From the NCBI RefSeq assembly GCF_004116955.1, contig NZ_CP026362.1:2024501-2088500 (forward strand): a stretch of DNA of 64,000 nt. Reading direction: 5' to 3'. A program made the translations under genes and the position numbers. A model generated the notes under the pieces. The model had not been told where the DNA came from. It ran no database searches and was given only the letters and a program-made list of their open reading frames with translations. The DNA is from Bacillus vallismortis (GTDB taxonomy: Bacteria; Bacillota; Bacilli; Bacillales; Bacillaceae). Positions 8,864-19,074 of this stretch are shown piece by piece (within the stretch, counting starts at the first letter, position 1; every line of letters begins with the position of its first letter).

Positions 8864-9637
8864 ATGAAGAAAGCATTTATTTTATCTGCTGCCGCTGCGG
8901 TTGGATTATTCACATTCGGAGGCGTACAGCAAGCATCAGCGAAAGAACTCTCCTGCCAGCATGTGGTAAAGGTAAAAATGGGGAACACAGTGCAAAACAT
9001 GTCCCTTAACGATATCGTCAAAAAATTGCATATTAAAACAAATATCAAAACGTTAAACGCTGCAAATGAAAAAGAGCTTAAGAAGCTTCTTCAAAAACAT
9101 GCGAAGCAATCTAACATGAATATTCAGGATGTTCAAAAGACAGAAACGGCAAAACCTGCGAAAAAGACAGCTGAAAAAGCAGCTCCTGAACAAAATACTG
9201 CTTCTAAAGCACCTGCAGCTGCTGAAAAAACAAATAAAACAACATCTGCGCCTTCATCTGTAAGCACATATGAGAAAAAAGTTGTTGAGCTTACAAATGC
9301 AGAAAGACAAAAACAAGGCTTAAAGCCGCTTCAAATTGATGAAACATTAAGCAAATCTGCACGCGCAAAATCTCAAGATATGAAAGACAAGAACTACTTT
9401 GATCATCAAAGCCCAACTTACGGTTCACCGTTTGATATGATGAAATCTTTCGGTATCAGCTACAAAACAGCAGGTGAAAACATTGCCAAGGGCCAGAAAA
9501 CACCAGAAGAAGTAGTGAAAGCCTGGATGAACAGTGAAGGACACAGAAAAAACATCCTAAACGCTAACTTTACTCATATCGGTGTCGGCTACGTTGAGTC
9601 CGGAAGTTACTGGACACAGCAATTCATCGGAAAATAA
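8864..9637 (+). CDS. ykwD: Secreted CAP-domain (SCP/PR1-like) protein YkwD
   Basis: A 257-residue exported protein. Residues 1-26 form a signal peptide (basic start, hydrophobic core, VQQASAKE cleavage region). Residues about 27-100 are a small N-terminal domain, about 100-135 a low-complexity Ala/Lys/Thr linker, and about 137-257 a CAP domain with the ENIAKG and HRKNILNANFTHIGVGY signatures. Bacterial CAP proteins are widespread, and most, including this one, lack a defined activity; spore and cell-surface roles have been proposed. The ribosome binding site AGGAGGT is strong. The gene is monocistronic between its promoter region and a bidirectional terminator. Confidence 0.93.
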   Translation: MKKAFILSAAAAVGLFTFGGVQQASAKELSCQHVVKVKMGNTVQNMSLNDIVKKLHIKTNIKTLNAANEKELKKLLQKHAKQSNMNIQDVQKTETAKPAKKTAEKAAPEQNTASKAPAAAEKTNKTTSAPSSVSTYEKKVVELTNAERQKQGLKPLQIDETLSKSARAKSQDMKDKNYFDHQSPTYGSPFDMMKSFGISYKTAGENIAKGQKTPEEVVKAWMNSEGHRKNILNANFTHIGVGYVESGSYWTQQFIGK

Positions 9638-9640
9638 TAC

Positions 9641-9678
9641 AAAAAAGATTGCCTGTATCGTACCAGGCAATCTTTTTT
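9641..9678. terminator. Bidirectional terminator between ykwD and ykwC
   Basis: A 15-bp stem, AAAAAAGATTGCCTG with CAGGCAATCTTTTTT, with an 8-nt loop. Confidence 0.9.
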
Positions 9679-10543
9679 ATTTTACCCAAAGCTTGTATAT
9701 ACTCTGAGTTCCGCTGTTTTCTTCACCTTGTGCAGCGAGCTTGTCATATAAGGATTTCGCGAGCGATAAGCCTGGCATTTCTTCTCCCATTAATTCCGCT
9801 TCCTCCAACGCAATTCCCATATCTTTAATAAAATGCTTCACATAAAAGCCCGGTTCAAAATTGCCTTGCAGCATACGGGGAGCAAGATTTGACAATGACC
9901 AGCTTCCCGCTGCGCCCGTTGTGATGCTTTTCAGGACATTTTCCGGCTGCAAGCCAGATTTTTGTGCATATGCCATCGCTTCAGCCACACCGATCATTCC
10001 AGCTGCAATTGCAATCTGATTACACATCTTGGTATGCTGGCCGCTTCCAGCCGGTCCTTGGTATTGAATATTTTCTCCCATTAAAGAAAAAATCGGCATG
10101 CAGGCCTCAAAGGCTTCTTTTTCTCCACCAACCATAATTGCGAGTGTTCCGTTTTGTGCACCGATATCTCCGCCGGAAACAGGGGCATCTAAAGCGAATA
10201 ATGCTTTTTCTATAGCCGCTTCAGCAATCTTCTTCGCCAGCGAAGGCTTAGATGTCGTCATATCAACCAGATATGCGCCTTTTTTTGCGTTTTCAATGAT
10301 TCCGCTGTTTCCGAAATACACTTCTTCAACGTCACTGGGATAGCCGACCATTGTAATGATAACGTCCGCTTCTTTTGAAAGATCTTTGACGGTTTCTTTC
10401 CATACCGCGCCTTTTTCCAGGATGGTATCTGCTTTTTCTTTTGTCCGGGTGTACACCAATACAGGATGCCCGTCATTCAGAATATGTGATGCCATGCTCT
10501 TTCCCATCACGCCAAGACCGATAAAACCAATTGTTTTTTTCAA
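9677..10543 (-). CDS. ykwC: Beta-hydroxyacid dehydrogenase family protein YkwC
   Basis: A 288-residue NAD(P)-dependent oxidoreductase of the 3-hydroxyisobutyrate/6-phosphogluconate dehydrogenase family. It has a Rossmann GFIGLGVMG motif at the N-terminus, the DAPVSGGDIGAQNGTL substrate motif (about 115-130), and the catalytic Lys in GSGQHTKMCNQIAIA (about 168). The physiological substrate is not known. I prefer the TTG at 10543 (start MKKTIGF): GGGAGG lies 7-8 nt before it, whereas the ATG two codons earlier is only 1-2 nt from that site. It stands alone and faces away from mcpC's terminator. Confidence 0.93.
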   Translation of the reverse strand: MKKTIGFIGLGVMGKSMASHILNDGHPVLVYTRTKEKADTILEKGAVWKETVKDLSKEADVIITMVGYPSDVEEVYFGNSGIIENAKKGAYLVDMTTSKPSLAKKIAEAAIEKALFALDAPVSGGDIGAQNGTLAIMVGGEKEAFEACMPIFSLMGENIQYQGPAGSGQHTKMCNQIAIAAGMIGVAEAMAYAQKSGLQPENVLKSITTGAAGSWSLSNLAPRMLQGNFEPGFYVKHFIKDMGIALEEAELMGEEMPGLSLAKSLYDKLAAQGEENSGTQSIYKLWVK

Positions 10544-10649
10544 AGTCATTCCTCCCAGAGGCTTTATTTGGATTTTAGTTAAAATTTATCATATTTCCTT
10601 CATTTTCTAGACTACCATATCTATTCTTCGTATAGTAGACTCTTCACAT

Positions 10650-10675
10650 AAAAAAATCCCCAAGTTTTTGGGGAT
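10650..10675 (-). terminator. Terminator of mcpC
   Basis: ATCCCCAA and TTGGGGAT make an 8-bp stem. On the minus strand it ends in TTTTTTTATG just after the mcpC stop. Confidence 0.85.
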
Positions 10676-10682
10676 GTAAGGG

Positions 10683-12650
10683 TTACAATGTGAATTTCGC
10701 AATTGTGTTCATCAGCTCTTGGCTTGCATGCTTTAATGTTTCCGTTGAGTGTTTGACTTTATCAAGGGTGATCAGCTGCTCATCAGTTGATGCATTCACT
10801 TCTTCTGCTGCAGCGGCTGATTCCTGTGATATGGCTGAAATGCTTTGAATGGCTTCAGAAATCGCGAGCTGTTCATTACTCATTCTTTGAATTTCTTCGT
10901 AAATGTGGTCAATGCCTTGAACAAGTGACTGCATTTCCACGGTAATCGTGTTTAATACTTCTCCAGTCTCATGAATGGCACTGTTTTGTTCATCATTCAT
11001 TCTGCTTGCCTCAACCATTGCGTGAGAAGCTTCTTTCGTCTCAACCTGGATAAGCTTCACAGTCTCGCTGATATGCTTTGTCGAAAGCGCAGATTGCTCA
11101 GCAAGCTTCCGTACTTCTTCGGCTACGACAGCAAATCCTCGTCCGCTTTCTCCGGCTCTGGCAGCCTCAATGCTGGCATTTAAGGCAAGCAAGTTCGTTT
11201 GGTCAGAAATATTCGAGATCGCTGTAACCACTTCTTCAATATTCTTTGTTTGATTTTCTAAATCAAGCAGCATTGTTTCAACTTTTTTCGTTTCCGTGTT
11301 GGCTTCGTTTGACTTCATCAGCAGCTGGCCAAGCGCATCAAGCCCTTTATAGCTTGCATCCTCAGACGATTTTGAGCGTTCTTTCATTCCGCCTGCCTCC
11401 GCAGCAATTTGTCTGATTTTTGTTGACAGACTTTCTGATTTTTCGTTAATGGTCTCTACTTCTGAAGCTTGTTCCGATGCCCCTGCTGCCACTTCTTCAA
11501 TCGCTTTTGCAATCTGTCCGCTTGTTTCATTTGTTTCGGCGGAGACAGCTGTTAACTGCTCAGAGGTATCAGATACTTTCCCTGAAGACAGTCTCACTTG
11601 TTCTACCATTTCCTTCATATTTTCTACCATCTGGTTAAAGTCTCTAGTGAGAATCCCGACTTCATCCTTGGATTTAGATTCAGCATGAACGGTTAAATCG
11701 CCTGCGGAAACTGCCTTTGTTTTTGCAATCAGCTGCTGTATTGGACCGGTTATCGTTTTGGCCAGAAAGTAGCTGAGAATGATTGTAGCGACAAGCGCAA
11801 TCAATGATATCAAAAGATTCGCCCGATTCATTTTATCGGAAATCCACATTAATTTGTCAGTATCAAATTGCGTTCCGACTTTCCAGCCCGTTTCTGCAAT
11901 CGTTTGGTACACAACCATTTTCCCATTGTCATCCTGTATCCCTTTTTTGTCAGATGCAATGGTGTTCAGTGTTTGATCCTTTGATATATTTTTCCCTTGA
12001 TTTGACGGATGGGCTAAAAGATTGCCGCCCGCATCAGCTAAAAAGGCAAATCCATTGTAGGGCACCTTTTGCTTATTGACCATGCTCTGGATGGCGGAGA
12101 GCTTCAAATCGTAGCTGGCAACCCCCATCACTTTTTGCCCGTCAAGAACCGCTTTCGAAGCGGTGACAATCATATCTCCCGTCACGACATCTTGATAAGG
12201 CTCCGTCCAAACGACTTGATCAGGGGTTTCAGCTGCAAGCTTATACCATGGTCTCGAGGTTGGATCATAATCATCAGCAAAATCGGCTTTCGGATATGTA
12301 AACATTTCTTTTTTGGCGGTGCCTATGTAAGCCATCGCAACATAATCATCATGATCTTTGATTTGTTTAATATCATCGTTAAACAGCCGAGAAGCTTCTT
12401 TGCTTGGTTTCGTTACAAACGTATGAGTTAATTCCCCGTTAGCCAATCTTGATAACGATGTGGCATAATTTTTTAATTGCAATTCAATATTTTGTTCAAG
12501 TGACTGCGTCACGTTTTGAGTAGTATTTTTCCCATCCTCTGTAATCATCGGTTTTAGTGTCAGATACGAAGACAGCATTAAAAGACCAACTGTGACGATT
12601 AACATGATCGAAACAAAAACAGCAATCTTCATGTGAAGTTTTTTAAACAA
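10683..12650 (-). CDS. mcpC: Methyl-accepting chemotaxis protein McpC
   Basis: McpC is the transmembrane chemoreceptor reported for a broad set of amino acids and for PTS sugars in B. subtilis. The 655 residues contain a membrane helix (about 8-30), an extracellular dCACHE-type sensor (about 35-275) with the RPWYKLA motif, a second membrane helix (about 278-300), a HAMP domain (about 300-352), and a long cytoplasmic coiled coil. The hairpin tip reads [23 protein letters not shown], the most conserved receptor signature. The start is a TTG with AGGAGGGG upstream. A lone ACCGATAT resembling a sigma-D -10 sits at 12672-12679 but overlaps the leader and lacks a -35. Confidence 0.96.
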   Translation of the reverse strand: MFKKLHMKIAVFVSIMLIVTVGLLMLSSYLTLKPMITEDGKNTTQNVTQSLEQNIELQLKNYATSLSRLANGELTHTFVTKPSKEASRLFNDDIKQIKDHDDYVAMAYIGTAKKEMFTYPKADFADDYDPTSRPWYKLAAETPDQVVWTEPYQDVVTGDMIVTASKAVLDGQKVMGVASYDLKLSAIQSMVNKQKVPYNGFAFLADAGGNLLAHPSNQGKNISKDQTLNTIASDKKGIQDDNGKMVVYQTIAETGWKVGTQFDTDKLMWISDKMNRANLLISLIALVATIILSYFLAKTITGPIQQLIAKTKAVSAGDLTVHAESKSKDEVGILTRDFNQMVENMKEMVEQVRLSSGKVSDTSEQLTAVSAETNETSGQIAKAIEEVAAGASEQASEVETINEKSESLSTKIRQIAAEAGGMKERSKSSEDASYKGLDALGQLLMKSNEANTETKKVETMLLDLENQTKNIEEVVTAISNISDQTNLLALNASIEAARAGESGRGFAVVAEEVRKLAEQSALSTKHISETVKLIQVETKEASHAMVEASRMNDEQNSAIHETGEVLNTITVEMQSLVQGIDHIYEEIQRMSNEQLAISEAIQSISAISQESAAAAEEVNASTDEQLITLDKVKHSTETLKHASQELMNTIAKFTL

Positions 12651-13113
12651 ACCAATCCCCTCCTACTTTCTATATCGGTCCTTTCGTTTAAAAAATGAAT
12701 AATCAAAAAATAAATTATATGAAAAACGGAATATATTTACTGAAAATTCAATCTCATTTTTAGTTGAAACAACGTAAGGAGAGGAATGGCCATATAAAAA
12801 ATGTATGTGCACAACGGCCGTAAGTTGGGGCGATGATTCAAAGGCCGACAAAATGGCGATGATTTCTAATCAAAGAGATGGAAATACTTTCATTGTAGTG
12901 AATATTTCAGTTTTGATTGCTTCGAATTGGAAAATGGCTCATGAACACCATGTATGAGCTGACTGTTGAGAAACGGCTTGTGCGCTTCTCGGCGGCGGGC
13001 GTATTCCTTCTATCATAGATTCGCACACCAGATCAGTGCTGTACAATACATGAAGATGTGATAAAGGGCAAGAAAAAAGCCCATGTGCCCTCTTTCTCCT
13101 CCAGTGCGGCCGT
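12651..13113. other. Gene-free stretch between mcpC and splB with repeat remnant
   Basis: About 460 bp with no credible coding frame on either strand. The ykwB acetyltransferase gene of 168 should lie here and is absent. The stretch contains two imperfect copies of a 26-27-bp block (GGCCG, 7-8 nt, then GGCGATGATT) at 12816-12838 and 12843-12864. Repeated end-blocks of this kind occur at the termini of IS21-family elements. This is a suggestion, not an identification. Confidence 0.4.
12816..12864 (+). repeat. Imperfect tandem repeat, possible IS21-type end remnant
   Basis: GGCCG at 12816 and 12843 and GGCGATGATT at 12829 and 12855 form two direct copies offset by 26-27 bp. No transposase frame is near. 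Confidence 0.4.
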
Positions 13114-13173
13114 TCACTGATTCATGTAATCGGCAATGATTTCGAGGATAAAGAATGATTGAATGTCGGTGTC
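13114..13173 (-). pseudogene. Possible 3' remnant of ykwB
   Basis: Directly downstream of splB the minus strand carries an open tail of 19 codons (DTDIQSFFILEIIADYMNQ, then stop) with protein-like composition. It is preceded in frame by a stop and has no start or ribosome binding site. It sits where ykwB lies in 168, so it may be the end of that gene after a deletion. I cannot confirm the sequence match from memory. Confidence 0.3.
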
Positions 13174-13202
13174 TTAATGGAATGGAAAAATTCTTTTAAT
13201 AT

Positions 13203-13232
13203 AAAAAAGCGAGCTGTTCATCACAACAGCCC
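13203..13232 (-). terminator. Terminator of splAB
   Basis: GCTGTT pairs with AACAGC (extended by GG/CT-type pairs) just after the splB stop. The minus strand continues as CGCTTTTTTAT. Confidence 0.75.
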
Positions 13233-13234
13233 GA

Positions 13235-14263
13235 TTAAGTGAAATATTCGAGTTTCGCATTAGGGAAATAAGCATCAATATAGGATTCAAGCGTTTCCCG
13301 AAGATCATGTTCTTCATCTTTCTGATAAATATATTTTCCGATCCCGTAACGGCCCCATTTATAACGCCGCTTTTCTTCATCTAATTCGAGTTTTGTCTTT
13401 GGATAATTCTTCTCAATCACCCGTTTGGCTGGTTTGGTAAAACGGTGCTGTATTAATTCAAACGTAATATCATGTCTAACGTCCTGCGGCAAAGCAGCGT
13501 CAAGCTTTTCAAACAAATGTCTGTATCCTTCTTCCCAGCCTTCATGAATATAAATTGGCGCTACTATAAAGCCTAGCGGATACCCTGCTTTTGCAACTTT
13601 TACAGCGGCCTCTATCCGTTTATCAAGAGGTGAGGTTCCCGGCTCAAAGTTTTTAATTACATAGTCGGCATTAATACTGAATCTAAATCTTGTTTTCCCG
13701 TTATGCTTTGCGTCTAAAAGGTGATCGACATGATGGAATTTCGTTACAAATCTAAGCTTTCCGAGATCACTTTGTCCAAAATGTTCAATGGCGCGCTTCA
13801 ACGTGTGAGTCAGGTGATCAATTCCGACAATATCTGATGTACATGAAGCTTCAAACCTTGTGAACTCCGGTGCTCGCTCCTTCATATACTTATCTGCCTG
13901 ATCTAAAATCTCTTCGACATTGACATAAGTTCTGATATACGGCTTTGATCCCATGGTTGTTTGCAGGTAGCAGTAATGGCAATGCCCCATGCAGCCTGTT
14001 GCAAACGGAATGGCATATTCAGCCGAGGGTTTGGAAGAGTCAAACTTTAATGTTTTTCTGACACCGATGACTAAAGTTGATTTCGCATTGCGATATTGTT
14101 GAAGGTGGTTTTTCCCAGGAATATTACGCACCTGATTGTGGGATGTCGTTTCTCTGATTTCAATGCCCATGTTCTCAAATTTATCCTGCAGTTCTTGGGC
14201 CAACGGGTATTCCAGCGCTCTCGGTTCAATATACACAAGCTGCGGAACAAATGGGTTCTGCAT
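13235..14263 (-). CDS. splB: Spore photoproduct lyase
   Basis: A radical-SAM enzyme that reverses 5-thyminyl-5,6-dihydrothymine in spore DNA during germination without cutting the DNA. The 342 residues include the cluster-binding CX3CX2C motif in GCMGHCHYCYLQT (about residues 90-98). The essential cysteine near residue 141 is present in FEASCTSDIVGID. The ATG is preceded by AAAAGGATG. It forms an operon with splA, 77 bp apart, under a sigma-G-type promoter. Confidence 0.97.
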   Translation of the reverse strand: MQNPFVPQLVYIEPRALEYPLAQELQDKFENMGIEIRETTSHNQVRNIPGKNHLQQYRNAKSTLVIGVRKTLKFDSSKPSAEYAIPFATGCMGHCHYCYLQTTMGSKPYIRTYVNVEEILDQADKYMKERAPEFTRFEASCTSDIVGIDHLTHTLKRAIEHFGQSDLGKLRFVTKFHHVDHLLDAKHNGKTRFRFSINADYVIKNFEPGTSPLDKRIEAAVKVAKAGYPLGFIVAPIYIHEGWEEGYRHLFEKLDAALPQDVRHDITFELIQHRFTKPAKRVIEKNYPKTKLELDEEKRRYKWGRYGIGKYIYQKDEEHDLRETLESYIDAYFPNAKLEYFT

Positions 14264-14340
14264 AATGCCACATCCTTTTCCTTTACTAACGTTACTTTTC
14301 TCATAAGACGGAAAGGATATGAGTTGTAATGATTTCCTTG

Positions 14341-14580
14341 TTACTCATAAGGATCGATATCAAATAGTTCTTTGTAAAGTGATTTCGCTTCTTCATAGCT
14401 TGCAAACACAGCATCATCCTCTGCAAACGGATGATAGGTCTCAAAAATAAACAGAGAAAGCTCACCTTCATGGTATGGGTGATGCACAATTTCTGCTTCC
14501 TTTATGTGGGCAACATTGGCGGCGTGCGGATTTCTGTAGATCACATACACCTGATCTCCTGCGTTAAATTGGTTTGACAT
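14341..14580 (-). CDS. splA: Transcriptional regulator of the spl operon
   Basis: SplA is a 79-residue protein reported to repress splAB expression in the developing spore and to resemble TRAP. The start at 14580 (MSNQFNAGD) is 5 nt after AGGAGGG; the frame remains open six codons further upstream but without a spaced ribosome binding site. Acidic and rich in His/Tyr, it has no membrane segment. Confidence 0.93.
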   Translation of the reverse strand: MSNQFNAGDQVYVIYRNPHAANVAHIKEAEIVHHPYHEGELSLFIFETYHPFAEDDAVFASYEEAKSLYKELFDIDPYE

Positions 14581-14600
14581 ACTATCCCTCCTAGCCATGT

Positions 14601-14630
14601 TATTGTGCCCTTTTATACCCTTGCTTATGA
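14601..14630 (-). promoter_or_regulatory. Sigma-G promoter candidate for splAB
   Basis: Minus-strand TCATAA (14625-14630), 17 nt, then CACAATA (14601-14607). This fits the forespore sigma-G pattern and the known forespore expression of the operon. Confidence 0.6.
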
Positions 14631-14666
14631 AAAAAACCAGACAGGCCGGAGGCCGTCTGGTTTTTG
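14631..14666 (-). terminator. Terminator of ptsGHI
   Basis: ACCAGACGGCC pairs with GGCCTGTCTGGT, and the minus strand continues into TTTTTTT. It immediately follows the ptsI stop. Confidence 0.9.
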
Positions 14667-14670
14667 TATA

Positions 14671-16383
14671 TTACTTGAATGTTTCTTTTACGAACGCGAC
14701 AACTTCTTCTGTCGTGCTCATGGATAAGATTTTCTCTTTGAATGATTCAGCTTCTTGTTTAGACAATTTGCTGATTTGCGTTCTAGCCGGAAGGATAGAA
14801 GTTGCGCTCATTGAGAACTCATCTAAGCCTAAGCCGAGAAGGATTGGAATCGCAATCTCGTCTCCTGCCATTTCTCCGCACATGCCAACCCATTTTCCTT
14901 CTTTGTGCGCCGCTTCAATGACGAGTGTAATTAAGCGCAGGATTGCCGGGTTGTATGGCTGATACAGGTAAGATACACGTTCATTCATACGGTCAGCAGC
15001 CATAGTGTACTGGATCAAATCATTTGTTCCAATACTGAAGAAATCAACTTCTTTAGCAAACTGATCAGCGATGACTGCAGTTGACGGAATTTCAACCATC
15101 ATACCGACTTCAATATCATCAGATACAGCCTGTCCCGCTTTGACAAGCTTTTCTTTCTCTTCAAGCAGGATCGCTTTTGCTTCTTTGAATTCATTAACTG
15201 TCGCAATCATAGGGAACATGATTTTCAAGTTTCCGTATGTACTTGCACGAAGCAGCGCGCGAAGCTGTGTTCTGAAGATTTCTTGCTCTTCAAGGCAAAG
15301 ACGAATCGCTCTGTAACCCAAGAACGGGTTCATTTCTTTAGGAAGCTGCAGGTAAGGAAGCTCTTTGTCTCCGCCGATATCAAGTGTCCGCACGACAACT
15401 GATTTTCCTTCCATACGCTCAAGAACCGTTTTGTAAGCATCAAATTGCTCATCTTCTGTAGGCAGCTGATCTCTTCCCATGTAAAGGAATTCTGTACGGT
15501 AAAGGCCAACTGCTTCTCCGCCGTTTTCAAGAACGCCTTTTACATCATCAGGCGTACCGATGTTTGCTGCAAGTTCTACATGATGGCCGTCTTTTGAGAC
15601 AGTCGGTTCATTGACAAGCTTCGCCCACTCAGCTTTTTGAGCCAAATAAGCATTATGTTTTTCTTCATACTCTTTTACAGTTTCCGCAGATGGATCGATA
15701 ATGACATCGCCATTGATACCGTCAACGATAACAGTCACGCCGTTTGGGATCGTGCCTGTAGCCGTTTTCGTACCGACAACTGCTGGAATCTCAAGAGAAC
15801 GAGCCATGATGGCAGAGTGAGATGTACGTCCGCCGATATCAGTCGTGAATCCTTTTACGAACTCGCGGTTTAATTGAGCTGTGTCAGACGGTGTTAAGTC
15901 TTCAGCTACAATAATAACCTCTTCTGAGATCATGCTCGGGTTTGGAATTTCGACGCCAAGCAGGTGGCCGGTTACGCGTTTTGTTACGTCGCGAATATCA
16001 GCCGCACGCTCTTTCATATATTCGTTGTCCATTGATTCAAACATAGTAACGAACATAGAAGACGTTTCTTTTAAAGCGAATTCAGCGTTCACTGAATCAG
16101 TGCTGATTTTTTCTTTCACAGGGTTTAGCAGCTCAGGGTCACTGAGAACTAAAAGGTGAGCAGAAAAAATGTCAGCTTTATCCTGACCAAGTTCTTTCAA
16201 AGCGTGCTCTTTAATTTTTTCGAGCTCTTCTTTTGAACGTGCAATTGCTTCATCAAAACGGCTTACTTCCGCTTCAGAATCAGAGATGTTTTTCTTTTCA
16301 ACCGTTAAATCTGGCTCTTCAAGCCGGTACGCTTTTGCAATCGCGATGCCGGCTGAAGCGCCAATCCCTTTTAATTCTTGCAT
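14671..16383 (-). CDS. ptsI: PTS enzyme I (phosphoenolpyruvate-protein phosphotransferase)
   Basis: Enzyme I takes phosphate from phosphoenolpyruvate and passes it to HPr; it is the first step for all PTS sugars. The 570 residues show the phosphohistidine in [21 protein letters not shown] (about 189), an N-terminal HPr-binding domain, and a C-terminal PEP-binding barrel with [19 protein letters not shown] and GMCGEMAGD motifs. Its ATG overlaps the ptsH stop by one base (TAATG), so translation is coupled to HPr. Confidence 0.98.
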   Translation of the reverse strand: MQELKGIGASAGIAIAKAYRLEEPDLTVEKKNISDSEAEVSRFDEAIARSKEELEKIKEHALKELGQDKADIFSAHLLVLSDPELLNPVKEKISTDSVNAEFALKETSSMFVTMFESMDNEYMKERAADIRDVTKRVTGHLLGVEIPNPSMISEEVIIVAEDLTPSDTAQLNREFVKGFTTDIGGRTSHSAIMARSLEIPAVVGTKTATGTIPNGVTVIVDGINGDVIIDPSAETVKEYEEKHNAYLAQKAEWAKLVNEPTVSKDGHHVELAANIGTPDDVKGVLENGGEAVGLYRTEFLYMGRDQLPTEDEQFDAYKTVLERMEGKSVVVRTLDIGGDKELPYLQLPKEMNPFLGYRAIRLCLEEQEIFRTQLRALLRASTYGNLKIMFPMIATVNEFKEAKAILLEEKEKLVKAGQAVSDDIEVGMMVEIPSTAVIADQFAKEVDFFSIGTNDLIQYTMAADRMNERVSYLYQPYNPAILRLITLVIEAAHKEGKWVGMCGEMAGDEIAIPILLGLGLDEFSMSATSILPARTQISKLSKQEAESFKEKILSMSTTEEVVAFVKETFK

Positions 16384-16649
16384 TACTCGCCAAGTCCTTC
16401 GCTTTTCATTGTTTCTTCTAAAGCGTTAAGAGCATCGTTTTCGTCAGCGCCAGTAGCAGAGATTGTGATCTCAGCGCCTTTAGCGATTCCAAGAGACATA
16501 ACACCCATGATAGATTTAAGGTTTACTGTTTTGCCGTTATATTCTAAATTAACGTCAGCGTCGTATTTGCTTGCAGTTTGTACTAGAACTGTCGCAGGAC
16601 GAGCGTGGATTCCAGAATCTGCAGTTACTTTAAATGTTTTTTGTGCCAT
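16383..16649 (-). CDS. ptsH: PTS phosphocarrier protein HPr
   Basis: HPr carries phosphate between enzyme I and the sugar permeases. As Ser-46-P it is the co-repressor of CcpA in catabolite repression. The 88 residues contain His15 in SGIHARPAT and Ser46 in [11 protein letters not shown]. The start MAQKTF at 16649 is favoured over an ATG three codons upstream because AAGGAG is 10 nt away from it and only 1 nt from the other. Lies 96 bp after ptsG in the same operon. Confidence 0.98.
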   Translation of the reverse strand: MAQKTFKVTADSGIHARPATVLVQTASKYDADVNLEYNGKTVNLKSIMGVMSLGIAKGAEITISATGADENDALNALEETMKSEGLGE

Positions 16650-16745
16650 TTTTATCATTCTCCTTTTAACTTAAAGCTATATTACTTCACAATATTATAT
16701 CATACAGCTGTACTTGTCATCTGACAAGCACAGCGTACTAACACC

Positions 16746-18845
16746 TTATTTTTCAATCTTCACAATTTCTTCTTGTTCTCTTTTGACCGAACCGCTTGCC
16801 TTAATGCTGACTGATTCTCCTTCAGCAAGATTCGTAAACACAATCGGTGTCATGAGAGATGGTACATTCGGTTTGACTGCGTCAAGATCAACTTCAAGAA
16901 GTTTTTGTCCGGGCTCAACGCGGTCTCCTTCTGATACGAAAGACGTAAATCCTTCACCCTTCAGGCTGACCGTATCAATGCCAAAGTGGATCAAAATTTC
17001 TCTTCCGCCGTCGGATTGCAGGCCAATCGCGTGTTTTGTCGGGAACACATTTAGAATTTTTCCTCGAACCGGCGATACAACAACACCTTCTGAAGGGAGA
17101 ACCGCAAAACCGTCGCCCATCATTTTTCCTGAGAAGACTTGATCAGGAACATCGGTAATCGGGTGAATTTCCCCGGTAATCGGAGAAACGAATACTTCCT
17201 CGCCGATTTCATTTTGCAGCGGTTCTGCAATGACTTCCTCAACCTGCTGACCTACTTCTTCTTGGGCAGATGTTGTCGGTTCAGGTCTTGGCTTGCGTCC
17301 CGCAATGATATCTTGCATTTGTGTTTTTAAACCGTCAGAGCGAGGTCCGAAAATAGCCTGAATGTTGTTGCCGACTTCCAGCACGCCGGAAGCGCCAAGC
17401 TGTTTCAGACGGTCTTTATCAACCTTTTTCTGATCGTTTACAGTCACACGCAGACGAGTGATACAAGCATCAAGGTGTTTGATATTTTCCTGGTCACCCA
17501 TTGCCTGCAGGATCTCATAAGGAAGATCTCCAGCTTCACCTGTTTTCCCAGTTGCTGCAGTTTCAGCAGCAGCATCTTCGCGTCCCGGTGTTTTCAGATT
17601 AAATTTGCGGATGGCAAATCGGAATCCGAAGTAGTAAACGACCGCAATCGCTAAGCCGACAGGGATGACAAGCCACCATGCCGTCCGGTTCGGCAAGATA
17701 CCGAATAGGAAGTAGTCAATAAGACCGCCGGAGAATGTCATCCCAATTTTAACATTCAACAGCTGCATGACCATAAATGAAAGCCCTGCGAACACACAGT
17801 GGATCGCAAACAAAACAGGGGCAACGAATAGGAATGAGAATTCCAATGGCTCTGTGATCCCTGTTAAGAAAGAGGTCAAGGCCGCAGAACCCATAATACC
17901 CGCAACGAGTTTTTTGTTTTTCGGTTTTGCTTCATGATAAATCGCAAGCGCCGCGGCAGGCAGACCGAACATCATAAATGGATATTTACCTGTCATGAAC
18001 GTACCTGCTGTTAACTGTACGCCGTCTTTAATCTGCGCCATAAAGATACGCTGATCCCCGCGGATGATTTCCCCTGCTGCACTCTTATAGCTGAAGAATT
18101 CATACCAGAACGGCGAATAGAAAATGTGGTGCAAACCGAATGGAATGAGCGAACGTTCAATTACCCCGAAGATAAATGCCGCAAGGGTTGGATTCGCTTC
18201 CACTAATCCTGTTGAAAAGGCATTCAATCCATTTTGGATAGGAGGCCAGATCACTAACATAATAAGACCCAGAATCAGTGCAGAAATTGACGTAACAATT
18301 GGAACGAAGCGTTTACCCGCAAAGAAACCAAGATATTGCGGCAGTTCAATTGTGTAAAATCTGTTGAACAATAAGGCAGCTAACACACCGACGATAATAC
18401 CGCCGAACACGCCTGTCGCCAAGGTAGGTATACCAAGCATGTTTACATATGCTGGATGGTTCTCCGTGAAAAACTTGGCTCTTTCGATTGAATCGGAAGG
18501 AATGGTTCCGTTTGCAAGAAGAACCGCACTCATGGATACGTTCATCACCAAATAACCGATAATTGCTGCAATCCCTGCAACTCCATCACCGTTGGCAAGC
18601 CCGATGGCTACACCTACTGCGAATAGGAGCGGAAGATTATCAAAAACAATCTGTCCAGCGCTTTCCATAACACCTGCTACGAGCTGGACATTGTCATTGC
18701 TCAAGAAATGCAGGACTTCAATCATGTCCTTATTTTGCATGGCATTTCCGATCGCAAGCAGGATACCCGCAGCCGGAAGGATCGCAACTGGAAGCATAAG
18801 CGCGCGCCCGATTTTTTGAAGAACGCCGAATAATGCTTTAAACAT
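16746..18845 (-). CDS. ptsG: Glucose-specific PTS permease EIICBA
   Basis: PtsG imports glucose and phosphorylates it to glucose-6-phosphate. The 699 residues run IIC (membrane, about 1-400), IIB (about 435-515, phosphocysteine in [12 protein letters not shown]) and IIA (about 545-680, phosphohistidine in [13 protein letters not shown]). Expression depends on GlcT, which stops termination in the leader; IIB of PtsG phosphorylates GlcT when glucose is absent. RBS GAGGAGG is 7-8 nt before the ATG. Confidence 0.98.
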   Translation of the reverse strand: MFKALFGVLQKIGRALMLPVAILPAAGILLAIGNAMQNKDMIEVLHFLSNDNVQLVAGVMESAGQIVFDNLPLLFAVGVAIGLANGDGVAGIAAIIGYLVMNVSMSAVLLANGTIPSDSIERAKFFTENHPAYVNMLGIPTLATGVFGGIIVGVLAALLFNRFYTIELPQYLGFFAGKRFVPIVTSISALILGLIMLVIWPPIQNGLNAFSTGLVEANPTLAAFIFGVIERSLIPFGLHHIFYSPFWYEFFSYKSAAGEIIRGDQRIFMAQIKDGVQLTAGTFMTGKYPFMMFGLPAAALAIYHEAKPKNKKLVAGIMGSAALTSFLTGITEPLEFSFLFVAPVLFAIHCVFAGLSFMVMQLLNVKIGMTFSGGLIDYFLFGILPNRTAWWLVIPVGLAIAVVYYFGFRFAIRKFNLKTPGREDAAAETAATGKTGEAGDLPYEILQAMGDQENIKHLDACITRLRVTVNDQKKVDKDRLKQLGASGVLEVGNNIQAIFGPRSDGLKTQMQDIIAGRKPRPEPTTSAQEEVGQQVEEVIAEPLQNEIGEEVFVSPITGEIHPITDVPDQVFSGKMMGDGFAVLPSEGVVVSPVRGKILNVFPTKHAIGLQSDGGREILIHFGIDTVSLKGEGFTSFVSEGDRVEPGQKLLEVDLDAVKPNVPSLMTPIVFTNLAEGESVSIKASGSVKREQEEIVKIEK

Positions 18846-18954
18846 AAGAATTGACCTCCTCTTTTTACTAGTCTGACCTTACAGCTAAAAATCATGACAA
18901 CGAATTCACAGGCGTAAATCTCCCAGTTTAACCGTTTACATTTGCCCTTTTACA

Positions 18955-19040
18955 CAACAAAAAGGGCATGAGCAAAATTGGGTGCACAAAAGAACGAGAA
19001 TTGATTTCCCGTTTTTTCCCCTCAATCACTCATGCCTGAT
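18955..19040 (-). promoter_or_regulatory. ptsG leader: GlcT antiterminator target and terminator
   Basis: On the minus strand GGCATGAGTGATTG (19023-19036) pairs with CAATTTTGCTCATGCC (18965-18980), followed by TTTTTGTTGT: a long intrinsic terminator about 110 bp before ptsG. In B. subtilis the RNA antiterminator bound by GlcT overlaps the upstream arm of this terminator, and the sequence layout agrees. The promoter must lie close to, or within, the end of glcT. Confidence 0.8.
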
Positions 19041-19074
19041 CGGATCAGTAACACGTTATAAGGATAAACTGATT

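Noticed and set aside
12672-12679. Sigma-D -10 element for mcpC
   Set aside because: ACCGATAT is present but a TAAA is not 15 nt upstream, and transcription would begin at the ribosome binding site; the real promoter was not found.
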